In this document: piece after piece, positions 28,843-38,216 of the stretch | Layout of the letters: each line of letters opens with the position of its first letter | Position numbering within the stretch: the stretch's first letter is position 1 | NCBI RefSeq assembly: GCF_016056305.1 | Contig: NZ_JAECZC010000009.1 | Location: 115,391 to 179,390, forward strand | Origin: Amazonocrinis nigriterrae CENA67 | Lineage (GTDB): Bacteria; Cyanobacteriota; Cyanobacteriia; Cyanobacteriales; Nostocaceae | Direction of reading: 5' to 3' | DNA: 64,000 bases | Made by a program: the position numbers and the translations under genes | Notes under the pieces: model-generated | The model's input: the letters and a program-made list of their open reading frames with translations, nothing else | Told to the model about the DNA's origin: nothing | Databases searched by the model: none

Positions 28843-31800
28843 TCAAGCAGATGTATTGGGTGATTGTAACTTAATACCCAAAACTTGGGTATAGGCTCCC
28901 CTTGCTTGAGTAACGCCAATTGTGCGTTCGGCTGATTCTATCATCGGACGACGCAAACTCACAACTATAAATTGTGCTTGTTGTGCCTGTTGTTTAATCA
29001 TTTTAGCTAATCGTTCTACATTTGCTCCATCTAAAAACATATCCACTTCGTCAAATGCATAGAATGGCGACGGACGGTAGCGTTGTAAGGCAAAGATAAA
29101 GCTTAAGGCTGTGAGTGATTTTTCTCCCCCAGACATAGAAGCTAGCCGCTGTACAGGTTTACCTTTAGGATGTGCGACTAAATTTAGTCCACTGTTAAAG
29201 GGATCTTCGGGATTTTCTAGTTGCAGGTAGCCATCGCCCTCGGAAAGGGTAGCAAAAATCGATTGAAAGTTTTCATTGACAGCATCGAAAGCTTCTCTAA
29301 AAGCAAGTTGCCGTAATGTTGTAAAATTCTCAATCCGCAAAAGTAATTCAGTGCGTTCTGCTTCTAGTGTCTGCAATTTTTGGGAGAGTTCTTGCAGACG
29401 GTTTTGGGTGCGTTCGTATTCTTCCAAAGCCAGCATATTCACTGGTTCCATGGCCTGCAAGCGTTTAGAGAGCGATCGCAATTCTTTTTGCAATTCTTCT
29501 AAGTCTACTTGATCTGGCACCTCTGGCAAAGGATCAGGTAATTCTGCGGCCAGATCACGCAACTGATTTTGTAAAGCTGCTAATTCCTCACGTCGCTTCA
29601 TCTGGGTTTCTTGGAGTTTTTCGAGTTCCCATTCCAGTTGTTGCTGGCGTAGAAGATGCGATCGCAATTCTTGTTCTGTGGCGTCGCGTTTTTGTTTTTC
29701 TTCTCCCAAACTCTTTTCCATTTCACTCAACTTTGCGCGGGTTTCGGCGATTTGAGTGCTGAGTGCTGAGTGCTGAGTGCTGAGGCTAGTTATTTGATTT
29801 TGCTGGGTTTCTTGCTCATGATGATACTGAGCTATTCGCACTTCTGCTTCTTGGATTCTCTCTTGCAACCGCTGCTGCTGATTTTCCAAATTTTTTAATC
29901 TTTGCTCTGCTTCCCGTAATGCTGTCTCGCGTTGTTGTAATTCTTGCTCTTGATTTTTAATGGTTGCCTGTATTTGCTGCCATTCACTAGGAGTTTGGGA
30001 AGCTTCCAACTCTGCTAAACTATGTCGCAATTGTTGCAGCTGAGTTTCTTGTCCTGGTAATTCCCGATCCAATACCTCCAAACGCGATTGAGCAGTGGCG
30101 AACTTTTGGCTATTTTGGGAAAGTTGCGATCGCGTTCCTTCTAATTGTGCTGTCAAACTCTTGATGTCTTTTTGCAACTGTTCCAATTGCAACTGCTGTT
30201 CTCGCCGCGTTTGTCGTGCTTCGATGAGTTCTTGCGTTAGTTGTTTTGTCTTGGTTGACAAATTAGCGATCGCTTCGGTACAACGTTCTAAAATCCGCTC
30301 AATATCCACCAAGCGATTTTTTAAAGCGGCGACTTCTTCTGATTCTGCGGCTTCTGCATTACCAAACCGCAAGGCGGAACGTTGGGTATTACTACCGCCA
30401 GTCATCGCACCGCTAGTTTCTAACAATTCCCCTTCTAAGGTGACAATGCGATAAAGCCCTAAGTTTTTCCGCGCCGTCTCCAGAGTGGAAAATACCACCG
30501 TATTACCAAAAACGTAACTGAATACATCTTTATAACGGCGATCGCAATCGATTAAATTTACAGCATAATTAATAAACCCGTGAGCCAAACGCAGCGTTGC
30601 ATCTTGAGTAAATTTCGGCGCAGAAATTTTATTCAGCGGTAAAAATGTTGCTCTCCCGGCGCGTTTTTGTTTCAACAGTTCAATTCCGGCGGCGGCTATG
30701 CCATCATCTTCTACCACTATATGTCCCAAGCGTCCGCCAGCGGCAATTTCTAAAGCTAATTGAAAGCGCGGTTCTACCCGTCCTAACTGTACAACTAACC
30801 CACAAACACCAGGCATTCCCGATTGCAAGATGACTTTACTAGCTTGGGTACCTTGCACTTCTTGCTGTGCTTGAGCTTGTGCTTCTAGTTTATCCAAAGT
30901 GCGTTGTTTTTCCCGTTGTTCCTGCAACAGGCGCTTTTGGGTTTCCTGTTGGATTTGGAGTTCTTGTTCTGTAGCGGAGAGATTTTGCGCTAAGTTTTGG
31001 ATGGGTTCGCTAGATGTGTTAAATTCTGTTTCAACTTTGCTACATTCAGTTTGTTTTTCTGCTAAGTGAGGCTCCAAAGTTGCAATTAGCTGGGTTTGCT
31101 CTTGAATAAGTTGTTGTAATTGGGTATTGCGTTCTCTCAGTTGTGCTTGTTCGGTGCGTTGTGGTTCCAGAGTTTGCAGTAAAGTCTCAATTTGACGGTT
31201 GAAAGTTGTTTGTTGCTGCACCCAAGCTTCCGAAGCCGAAGCAATTTCTGCTGCTGCTTCGCGGGAATGAGAAAGCGCTTGTCGCGCCTCATCCCTTTGC
31301 CGTTCACAATAGACAATAGATTGCTGTTCTACAACTTGTGTTTGAGCAATTTCACCTAAAGCATGTTGGTGTTGTTGAATTTCTTGTTGAGTTTGCGTTA
31401 AACGTTTAGTAGTTTCAGTAGAAGCTGTGGTTAATTCCGTTTGCTGACGCTGGAGTTGTTTACGTTCTGCTTCTTGGGTGGCAAGAATCGATTGTACCGC
31501 CAATAGTTCCTCTTCTCCCAATGCTTTCACATGGGCATTGAGTTGTTCCAGTTCAGAAGTTTTTTCAGCGATTTGGGAATTTAAAGTGGTGAGTTGGGTT
31601 GTGAGTTCGCCAGAATTGCGATCGCCTGATTGAATATCAGCGACTAACTTTTCTTGCTGTGCTTGCAAAGAACGCCATGATAAAACAGCTTCCCAAGATT
31701 GTTTTGCCAGAAATTCCGTACGCAGCTTTTGATATTTCTCTGCCTTGGCTTTATCTTGAGAAAGGCGATCGCGCTGTGCAGTTAATTCTGTCTCAATAAT

Positions 31801-32454
31801 CCGACAACTATCTTCCTTCTCCTTCACCTCATCTAAAGTATCTTTAGCTTGATTAATCTTGCGATCGAACGCCGCCACCCCCGCCAATTCATCAATAATT
31901 TCCCGACGTTCTTTTGCATTCATCGAGATAATACTGGTGACATCCCCTTGCAGCACAACATTGTAGCCTTCAGGATAAATCCGCAGATTATTTAATTCCT
32001 CGTGCAATTCCGTAAGCGTACAAGCTGTACCATTAATATAGTAATTCGATGTATAAGTTCCTTGGTGTGTAACTCGCAGTTTCCTGGTTACACTCCATTC
32101 AGTAGTAAGTGCTGAGTTGGAATTATTTTCATTTTCCTCTGCGCCTTCTTCACTTTGCGTCTTTGCGCCTTTGCGTGAAATTTCATCTGACAAATCAAAC
32201 GTCACCGTGACGCTAGCTTCAATAGCAGAACGTGCTTTAGCTGTTTGGGCGTTATTTACCAAATCCGGTAAGCGATCGGCTCGCATTCCCTTAGAACTAG
32301 CAAGTCCCAGACAAAATAGCAGTGCATCTAAAATATTAGATTTACCAGAACCATTTGGCCCAGATATGACAGTAAACCCAGGTAGCAAAGGGACTTGGGT
32401 AGTGCCGCCAAAGGACTTGAAATTGGTAAGTTCCACGCGCTTAACATGTACCAT
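28843..32454 (-). CDS. smc: Chromosome partition ATPase SMC
   Basis: A 1203-residue SMC protein of full length. The N-terminal head has GFTVISGPNGSGKSNILDAL (Walker A), then long coiled coils interrupted by the hinge at about 540-690 (VCGLVVQLGRVEPRFQLALE, GGRLGHIVVEDDG). The C-terminal head has SMSGGEKSLTALSFIFALQR (signature) and PFYAFDEVDMFLD (Walker B). It forms dimers with ScpA/ScpB and compacts and segregates DNA. Two odd inserts come from dispersed repeats: EISRKGAKTQSEEGAEEN near residue 95-110 and LSTQHSALSTQ near 890-900. Both keep the frame and lie at tolerant places, a surface loop and the coiled coil. Start ATG at 32454. Confidence 0.97.
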   Translation of the reverse strand: MVHVKRVELTNFKSFGGTTQVPLLPGFTVISGPNGSGKSNILDALLFCLGLASSKGMRADRLPDLVNNAQTAKARSAIEASVTVTFDLSDEISRKGAKTQSEEGAEENENNSNSALTTEWSVTRKLRVTHQGTYTSNYYINGTACTLTELHEELNNLRIYPEGYNVVLQGDVTSIISMNAKERREIIDELAGVAAFDRKINQAKDTLDEVKEKEDSCRIIETELTAQRDRLSQDKAKAEKYQKLRTEFLAKQSWEAVLSWRSLQAQQEKLVADIQSGDRNSGELTTQLTTLNSQIAEKTSELEQLNAHVKALGEEELLAVQSILATQEAERKQLQRQQTELTTASTETTKRLTQTQQEIQQHQHALGEIAQTQVVEQQSIVYCERQRDEARQALSHSREAAAEIASASEAWVQQQTTFNRQIETLLQTLEPQRTEQAQLRERNTQLQQLIQEQTQLIATLEPHLAEKQTECSKVETEFNTSSEPIQNLAQNLSATEQELQIQQETQKRLLQEQREKQRTLDKLEAQAQAQQEVQGTQASKVILQSGMPGVCGLVVQLGRVEPRFQLALEIAAGGRLGHIVVEDDGIAAAGIELLKQKRAGRATFLPLNKISAPKFTQDATLRLAHGFINYAVNLIDCDRRYKDVFSYVFGNTVVFSTLETARKNLGLYRIVTLEGELLETSGAMTGGSNTQRSALRFGNAEAAESEEVAALKNRLVDIERILERCTEAIANLSTKTKQLTQELIEARQTRREQQLQLEQLQKDIKSLTAQLEGTRSQLSQNSQKFATAQSRLEVLDRELPGQETQLQQLRHSLAELEASQTPSEWQQIQATIKNQEQELQQRETALREAEQRLKNLENQQQRLQERIQEAEVRIAQYHHEQETQQNQITSLSTQHSALSTQIAETRAKLSEMEKSLGEEKQKRDATEQELRSHLLRQQQLEWELEKLQETQMKRREELAALQNQLRDLAAELPDPLPEVPDQVDLEELQKELRSLSKRLQAMEPVNMLALEEYERTQNRLQELSQKLQTLEAERTELLLRIENFTTLRQLAFREAFDAVNENFQSIFATLSEGDGYLQLENPEDPFNSGLNLVAHPKGKPVQRLASMSGGEKSLTALSFIFALQRYRPSPFYAFDEVDMFLDGANVERLAKMIKQQAQQAQFIVVSLRRPMIESAERTIGVTQARGAYTQVLGIKLQSPNTSA
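29752..29786. repeat. Heptamer array (TGAGTGC) inside the smc coding sequence
   Basis: More than four tandem copies of TGAGTGC lie within the SMC coiled-coil region and encode LSTQHSALSTQ on the minus strand. Three heptamers make 21 nt, so expansion in threes keeps the frame. Confidence 0.85.
32125..32185. repeat. Dispersed 'gcgtctttgcgcctttgcgtg' repeat inside smc
   Basis: The stretch CTGCGCC-TTCTTCACT-TTGCGTCTTTGCGCCTTTGCGTG is the widespread cyanobacterial intergenic repeat, related copies of which lie near 1302-1335 and 2945-2970. Here it is in frame and encodes SRKGAKTQSEEGAEE of SMC. Confidence 0.6.
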
Positions 32455-32732
32455 GCAATCAATAACGCAATATGAATATTTGGTAACTGAAAACGAGGCA
32501 AAATGCTGGTTTAATGATCAAAAGAGTGGTTTTCAGTGATTTAGTATTACTTACAAGTATATTTTTAAACTTGACAAACTTGAAAAGACATGCTCATTCT
32601 TCTTTCATTATCTTTATATTTCCCTTTTAGTTGTGTCGGAAGTTTTTAAAGTATTACTATAGCTAATTTTCAGCTTTTCTTTCGGGGATGCTTTTTTATG
32701 GTTTGTATCCTTTATACAGCAGTCTGATAATT

Positions 32733-32777
32733 ATAGAGGGGGAGAAAGCGAGTGTTGCTCGCTTCCTCCCCCTCTAT
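32733..32777. terminator. Strong 20-bp hairpin downstream of the ABC exporter
   Basis: ATAGAGGGGGAGAAAGCGAG pairs with CTCGCTTCCTCCCCCTCTAT with a single mismatch/wobble and a 5-nt loop; on the plus strand TTTT follows. It lies between the minus-strand ABC gene and the 5' end of smc. The spacer 32455-32974 also has 'cccctgctcccctgcacccc' heptamer-like sequence at 32900-32940 and no gene. Confidence 0.55.
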
Positions 32778-32974
32778 TTTGATATCCCAATACTAAGTAG
32801 CAGTTTGAAGTAGTACAGCCGTAGTCACATGGGGAGCAGACATTTTGAAAACGTGAAAGCTAGGAATAGTCAGACTTTTACCTCCTGCTATACAATTTCT
32901 TCCCCCCTGCTCCCCTGCACCCCCGCTCCCCTGCTCCTCTTACGCTACCTACTCTTCAGCTTAACTGAGTCTCA

Positions 32975-34792
32975 TTAAGCCCCTACAGGTAGGAATCCAC
33001 CTGCTTGCATTCTCCATAACCTGTGGTAAGCACCACCGAGTGCCAGCAGTTTAGTATGAGTGCCATCTTCGACAATGCGACCTTGGTCGAATACCAAAAT
33101 GCGGTCTAGGTGGGCGATGGTTGACAGGCGATGAGCTACGACGATCACCGTTTTCCCATTCATCGCTAAATCTAAGGTATCCTGGATTGCTTTTTCCGTA
33201 ATCGAATCAAGGCTGGAGGTGGCTTCATCTAAGATAAGGATGGGTGCATTTTTGAGGATGACGCGGGCGATCGCAATACGCTGTCTTTGACCTCCCGACA
33301 GTTTGACACCCCGTTCACCCACCAAAGAATCATAACCCTCTCTCATCTGGGCGATGAAGTCGTGAGCATAGGCTTTGCTTGCTGCTTCGATTACTTCCTC
33401 ATCGGTTGCATCCAGTCGCCCGTAACGAATATTTTCTAACAGCGTCCGGTGAAACAGAGAAGGATCTTGAGGAATCAAGCTAATTTGGGCGTGTAGGGCA
33501 TCTTGAGTCATATCTCTAACATCAACCCCATCAATCAAAATCTGCCCTGATTGTGGGTCGAACAGACGCAAAATCAGATTGACGAAGCTGGATTTTCCAG
33601 AACCAGAAAAGCCCACCAATCCCACACGCTGACCCGGTTGAATGGTGACAGAAAGATTTTCAAACACTTTTTTTCCAGCCGAGTAGCTAAAATGCACTCG
33701 GCGAAACTCAATGCGACCTTTGGTGATTGAATGTGCGATCGCTCTATCCCGATCAATCAGTTCGTGGGGTTGAACGATAGTGAAGACACCATTTGCGACA
33801 TTACCAATATGTTCAAAAAATTCTAAAAAGCGTCGGCTCAAATTGCGTGCTTCACTAATGATTAACAGTGAAAGGCTAGTAGCCATCACAAAGTCAGCAA
33901 CAGCAATCTGTCCACTACTCCAAAGTGAGAGTGAGTAATACAGCGTGCCTATTTTTAGTACTGCTGCCGATATAAACTGAAACCAGCGGACTCGCTCAGA
34001 ATACCAGTTGGATTTTCTCACATCTCGGAGTTCTTGCGCCAATTGTTCATTCAGATATCGTCTTTCAAAACCCAAACGAGCGAACAACCGCACACTGCTA
34101 AGATTTGTCACAGAATCAACGATTATGCCTGCTGTCTTACTTCTGGCGGCTGCGGCTTGGCGTGCATAAGGTCGGCAGCGAGTAGCCAGCCAAAAGGAGA
34201 TACTGATAAATACTACCGCCCATATTCCCACGAAAATAGCAAGTCCTTGATGAGCGTGAGAAAGCAAAACAGTAGAGACTCCAAACACGATCACAACAGG
34301 CATAAATTCGTTAATCAGCATTGCCAGTGTCTGAGTGACACCCATAGAAGTCTCGGTGATGCGATGGGCTAACGCTCCAGCAAAACTGCTGCTTAAGTAG
34401 CGGTGAGAATGATACTGCAAGTAGGCATACAACGATTTAGTGACGTGCTGACGGTGGAGAGGATGGAGAATAGTATGGCAGAGTCCTGACGAACGACCGA
34501 ATAACACCTCACCGATACTTAAAGCCGCGAACAGCATTAGGGGTTGGCTTACTGCTTCGAGGATTGACCTGCTGTCGCCGGTAGAGCGAGTTACACCCCG
34601 CATAATCTCGCCAATGGCATAGGGTAACATGATGCCACAGATGGCATGGAGCGCTTCCAGGATAACCATAGCCACATACCACCATCGGAAATAACTGACA
34701 AAATAACAAATGAATCTGAATGGAGTAGCTGGTAAATTGGGCGCATCAGTAGCACGTTTAAAGGGTTTGGATTGGCTAGCCTTTTTCCTCAT
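32975..34792 (-). CDS. ABC exporter (fused membrane and ATPase domains)
   Basis: A 605-residue half-transporter of the MsbA/HlyB-like type. The N-terminal membrane domain with about six helices spans residues 30-330 (first helix RWWYVAMVILEALHAICGIM). The nucleotide-binding domain has GFSGSGKSSFVNLILRLF (Walker A), VKLSGGQRQRIAIARVILK (signature), PILILDEATSSLD (Walker B) and VIVVAHRLSTIAHL (H loop). It would act as a dimer and export a lipid, peptide or drug; the substrate cannot be told. It lies 3' of the catabolic cluster on the same strand but 390 bp away, so it is probably its own unit. Confidence 0.9.
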   Translation of the reverse strand: MRKKASQSKPFKRATDAPNLPATPFRFICYFVSYFRWWYVAMVILEALHAICGIMLPYAIGEIMRGVTRSTGDSRSILEAVSQPLMLFAALSIGEVLFGRSSGLCHTILHPLHRQHVTKSLYAYLQYHSHRYLSSSFAGALAHRITETSMGVTQTLAMLINEFMPVVIVFGVSTVLLSHAHQGLAIFVGIWAVVFISISFWLATRCRPYARQAAAARSKTAGIIVDSVTNLSSVRLFARLGFERRYLNEQLAQELRDVRKSNWYSERVRWFQFISAAVLKIGTLYYSLSLWSSGQIAVADFVMATSLSLLIISEARNLSRRFLEFFEHIGNVANGVFTIVQPHELIDRDRAIAHSITKGRIEFRRVHFSYSAGKKVFENLSVTIQPGQRVGLVGFSGSGKSSFVNLILRLFDPQSGQILIDGVDVRDMTQDALHAQISLIPQDPSLFHRTLLENIRYGRLDATDEEVIEAASKAYAHDFIAQMREGYDSLVGERGVKLSGGQRQRIAIARVILKNAPILILDEATSSLDSITEKAIQDTLDLAMNGKTVIVVAHRLSTIAHLDRILVFDQGRIVEDGTHTKLLALGGAYHRLWRMQAGGFLPVGA

Positions 34793-35183
34793 GAAAGTCG
34801 ATCTCGTAGCATAATTTTAGCTTCTGGGCAAAATAAAAATAGAGGACTGAGTAACACCAATTTGTAATTTGTAATTAAGAAACTCCAAACAATAAATTAT
34901 CCATTTTTTTAAGATTAATATAATTTTCATGATTAGTTTTTTAATAGCATACTTAGCATTTCCAGTTTTAAAACTTTTATGATATCTCTTTATTATTTAC
35001 TTGATCAAGCTACCAAACGAACATTATGTTTAAATTTTAATACTATTTGTAATTTAATAAAAATTGACATAAAAATCATTGCTAAGGTAGAAATTCAGTA
35101 AATCTAAATTTCTACCTTAGGTTTGTTTTATCCCTCATTACAATGCTAAATTTATCTGTTTTTTCTCACCACTCAATACATTA
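34793..35183. other. AT-rich spacer with a perfect 14-bp inverted repeat
   Basis: CTAAGGTAGAAATT (35082-35095) and AATTTCTACCTTAG (35107-35120) pair perfectly, some 60 bp after the stop codon of the minus-strand binding-protein gene, and may terminate that transcript. The rest is AT-rich without a coding frame and should hold the promoter of the ABC exporter. Confidence 0.5.
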
Positions 35184-36287
35184 CTAGACCATAATTTCTG
35201 GTGGTGTGATTGCAGCATAAACATCAGGTGGTAGTAACGCATCTCGAATGTTAATTTCCTTTGGTATTACACCTGCTTCAAAGAACAAATCTGCTACACG
35301 TTGTTGTTCTGCGATCAGTGCAGGACTTAGACCTCTGCGTCCTACAAAAGTACGACGAGACATCACCCTTGCTACCACATCCTCATCAAGCTTTTGTTCA
35401 GTAATCATCAATTTAGCTACTTCATCTCGATGTGTCTCTGCCCACTTATCAAGGTCTTGAAGCTCTTCAATGATAATTTTTAGCAAACCTGGGTTTTCTT
35501 GGGCAAACTTTCTCTCAGCAATATAATAGCCACCAGGAGAATCTAGCCCAACAGAATCTCTAAGGACTCGAATTCTGCCCATCTTTTCAGCGATCGCGTA
35601 GTGAGGATCGCCTGTCATCCAAACGGGAATTTTACCTTCAAGAAAAGCAGCGCGTGCCTCAATGGTCGGTATACTTTTGATTTTGATATCTTTAATGGTT
35701 AAGCCAATGGATTGCAAGGCTCTGAGAATAAAATAGTGCGATGCCGAACCTTTTTGAAAATAAACTTCTTGCCCCTTGATATCCTCAAATTTTTTGAGTG
35801 GAGACTCTGGAGGTACGGCAATCACACTACTTTTTCCTGTCCTTTGGTTTCTTTGTGTACCGACGACATAAACAAGCTTTGATCCAGCAACTTGGGCAAA
35901 AATTGGTGGCGTTTCTCCCACTGATCCCACATCAACTCTTCCCGCAGCCATTCCTTCCATCAGCTGGGGGCCTTGGACAAATTGCGCCCATTCTACCTTA
36001 ATCCCCAGTGGTTCCAAGCGTTTCTCTAAAACTTTGCGATTTCTGAACAAATCCCCCGCACTTTGGTATCCCATCCGTAGAACTTTAGTTTTTATAGCGA
36101 GGGAATTTAGATTAGCAGTAGCACTATTTGACACATTCTGTTGGCTTTGTTGGCTACAACTTCCTAACATATATGCCATAGAAAAACCACACAGACCTGA
36201 TGTAGCAACATTGAGAAAACGACGGCGTTTAATCATAGCTAATTTATCCATGAGATGTTTCTGATTTGAACTAATTCTGGTTGTCAT
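35184..36287 (-). CDS. Sulfonate-type ABC transporter substrate-binding lipoprotein (SsuA-like)
   Basis: A 367-residue periplasmic binding protein. The N-terminus has a twin-arginine-like KRRRFLNVATSGL stretch and a lipobox (MLGSC), so it is probably a lipoprotein. The mature part matches SsuA/TauA-type proteins: LRMGYQSAGDLFRNRKVLEK, GPQLMEGMAAGRVDVGSVGE, QEVYFQKGSASHYFILRALQ and WMTGDPHYAIAE. It would bind alkanesulfonates or related compounds. No SsuB/SsuC permease genes are adjacent, so partners must be elsewhere. The start is uncertain; in-frame ATGs at codons 12 and 17 (MIKRRRFLN) are alternatives. It is the last gene of the 35-41 kb cluster. Confidence 0.82.
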   Translation of the reverse strand: MTTRISSNQKHLMDKLAMIKRRRFLNVATSGLCGFSMAYMLGSCSQQSQQNVSNSATANLNSLAIKTKVLRMGYQSAGDLFRNRKVLEKRLEPLGIKVEWAQFVQGPQLMEGMAAGRVDVGSVGETPPIFAQVAGSKLVYVVGTQRNQRTGKSSVIAVPPESPLKKFEDIKGQEVYFQKGSASHYFILRALQSIGLTIKDIKIKSIPTIEARAAFLEGKIPVWMTGDPHYAIAEKMGRIRVLRDSVGLDSPGGYYIAERKFAQENPGLLKIIIEELQDLDKWAETHRDEVAKLMITEQKLDEDVVARVMSRRTFVGRRGLSPALIAEQQRVADLFFEAGVIPKEINIRDALLPPDVYAAITPPEIMV

Positions 36288-36413
36288 TTACAAAAAATTT
36301 AAGTATTGGGCATGGAGCATGGGTCATTGGGCATTGGGTATTGGGAAAAGGGAAAGAATTATTGTTCTGCTCCTCTGCTCCCCTGCTTCCCCTGCTCCCC
36401 TGCTTCCCAGTCC

Positions 36414-37412
36414 CTAACGCAGAGAATCTCCCCTGCGGTATTCCGCGGTGAGGTCGTCTAGTTTTTGTTTCAAATTGTTGTCAAGTTTGACTTCCACAGC
36501 CTTGAGGGTATCGGCAAGTTGTTCTGGGCGACTAGCGCCAATGATGGGGGCAGTGACAATTGGATTGGCCAGAACCCAAGCCACTGCTAGGGTAGTGAGC
36601 GACAATCCAGCCAGATCCGCCACTGTGCGTAATTCCTCAACAGTATTAAATTCGCGATCGCGCCAGTAGCGTTCTTGATAGTGTTCTGCGGCAGCACCCA
36701 GGGTGAAACGAGTGCCTGATGTAGGCCCTTGAGCTAGACTATGTTTACCCGTGAGTAGACCACCCGCCAAAGGATTGTATGGAATTACACCCAGTCCTTC
36801 TTCTTGCGCCAGTGGTAATAGTTCTCGCTCAATTTCGCGGAACAACAGATTGTAGCGGGGCTGAATCGAGACAAAGCGAGTTAGATTTCGCACATCAGCG
36901 CGACCCAAGGCGCGGCTGAGTCGGTAGGCTAAGAAATTAGAAACTCCGATGTAGCGTGCTTTGCCAGCATGAACCACCGTATCCAGTGCTTCTAAGGTTT
37001 CATCAAGGGGCGTTGATGCATCATCAGAGTGTAATTGGTACAGATCAACATAATCGGTTTCCAGCCTTTTGAGGGAAGCATCAATTGCATCAAGAATATG
37101 TTTACGCGAAGCACCCTGATCCCAAGAGGCAGGGCCGACTCGACCTACACACTTAGTAGCCAGGATAAAATGTTCGCGTTTGCCTTTGAGCCAGCGCCCA
37201 ACAATTTCTTCGGTACGTCCAACAGTGCTAAGCCCGCCGCCCAGGGGATAAACATCGGCTGTATCCAGAAAGTTGATTCCAGCATCAGCGGCGGTATCGA
37301 GGATGACTCTGGAAGTTTCTTCATCGGTCTGCAATCCGAAGGTCATGGTACCGAGACAGAGGCGCGAAACGGTCAATCCGGTTTTACCGAGCTTAGTAGT
37401 TGGTAACGTCAT
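36414..37412 (-). CDS. Aldo/keto reductase
   Basis: A 332-residue NAD(P)H-dependent oxidoreductase of the AKR superfamily. It begins TLPTTKLGKTGLTVSRLCLG, has NFLDTADVYPLGGG with the catalytic Asp and Tyr, the Lys in HFILATKCVGRV, and the His in YVDLYQLHSDD. The cofactor site near the end is PIIGASRPEQLADTLKA. It reduces an aldehyde or ketone, identity unknown. I use the ATG at 37412, which begins the conserved first strand, not the upstream in-frame ATG at 37451. It lies 75 bp after the hydrolase gene and 126 bp before the binding-protein gene in the same cluster. Confidence 0.9.
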   Translation of the reverse strand: MTLPTTKLGKTGLTVSRLCLGTMTFGLQTDEETSRVILDTAADAGINFLDTADVYPLGGGLSTVGRTEEIVGRWLKGKREHFILATKCVGRVGPASWDQGASRKHILDAIDASLKRLETDYVDLYQLHSDDASTPLDETLEALDTVVHAGKARYIGVSNFLAYRLSRALGRADVRNLTRFVSIQPRYNLLFREIERELLPLAQEEGLGVIPYNPLAGGLLTGKHSLAQGPTSGTRFTLGAAAEHYQERYWRDREFNTVEELRTVADLAGLSLTTLAVAWVLANPIVTAPIIGASRPEQLADTLKAVEVKLDNNLKQKLDDLTAEYRRGDSLR

Positions 37413-37487
37413 GTTATTAGTTAATAGAAGGGCAAGGGTAAGAGGACACAAAGACGCGGAGAATCAAGATGTCCCCGCATCTTTCCC

Positions 37488-38153
37488 TTAAACAGCTACA
37501 GAAGTGCGACGGCTTTGTGAAACCAGCCACTGTTGCAATTTCGGATCGCCGTATACCTCATCTGCAATAAAATGATCGCCTTCAGGCAGCACTGCCAAAT
37601 CTACTATCCCCCCTTGTCCGCGCAAAGTATCGACAATATGCTGTGCATCTTCAAGGGAAAGGTTTTTATCCTGTCCGCCTTGGAATATCTGGATGGGAAT
37701 TTCCTTGAGTGCAGCTAGTTGGTTTTGTTCTAATGTTTTGGGCACACGACCCGACACTGCTACTAGACCAGCGAAGCGACCAGGATGGGAAGCCGCGATA
37801 TGCCAAGCCCCAGCCGTACCTAAGCTGAACCCAGCCAAGATCACACGCGATGCATCGATAGGGTGGGAGGCGATGAGATTATCGAGTAAAGCGATCGCAT
37901 CTGACTCTCGCTCCACCCAGGTTTGTCCTTCAAGAATCTGGGGTGCAGCGAAGAAGTAAGGTAACGAGTTAGATGAATCTACAAAACGAGGTAGGCCCCA
38001 TTTCAACAGCACATTCAGATCAGTACCGCGATCGCGTCCTCCGTGCAGAAACAGCACTAGAGGCGCTGGTTTATTAGCATCATCTGAAGCAAGCGAGAAA
38101 AGATAAGGCAAGGAACCATTGCTGGTGTCGTATGAGCGTTGTTCGACGGGCAT
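37488..38153 (-). CDS. Alpha/beta hydrolase (phospholipase/carboxylesterase or DLH type)
   Basis: A 221-residue serine hydrolase. The oxyanion region PLVLFLHGGRDRGTD, nucleophile elbow LAGFSLGTAGAW, the acid in FQGGQDKNLSLEDA and the histidine in LPEGDHFIADEVYG make a complete triad. Closest in layout to small carboxylesterases and the esterase_phb-like group. There is no signal peptide, so it is cytoplasmic. It sits between the amidohydrolase (63 bp upstream) and the aldo/keto reductase, which suggests a joint catabolic role; the ester or lactone substrate is unknown. Confidence 0.85.
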   Translation of the reverse strand: MPVEQRSYDTSNGSLPYLFSLASDDANKPAPLVLFLHGGRDRGTDLNVLLKWGLPRFVDSSNSLPYFFAAPQILEGQTWVERESDAIALLDNLIASHPIDASRVILAGFSLGTAGAWHIAASHPGRFAGLVAVSGRVPKTLEQNQLAALKEIPIQIFQGGQDKNLSLEDAQHIVDTLRGQGGIVDLAVLPEGDHFIADEVYGDPKLQQWLVSQSRRTSVAV

Positions 38154-38216
38154 AATCGTGACTCCTAAAGATTGGGGATAGAAATTTATTTTCCTCTGCT
38201 CCCCTACCCCAGACTT

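Noticed and set aside
28843..32454. Rad50/SbcC or RecN instead of SMC
   Set aside because: There is a proper hinge rather than a zinc hook, and length and both head motifs match SMC.
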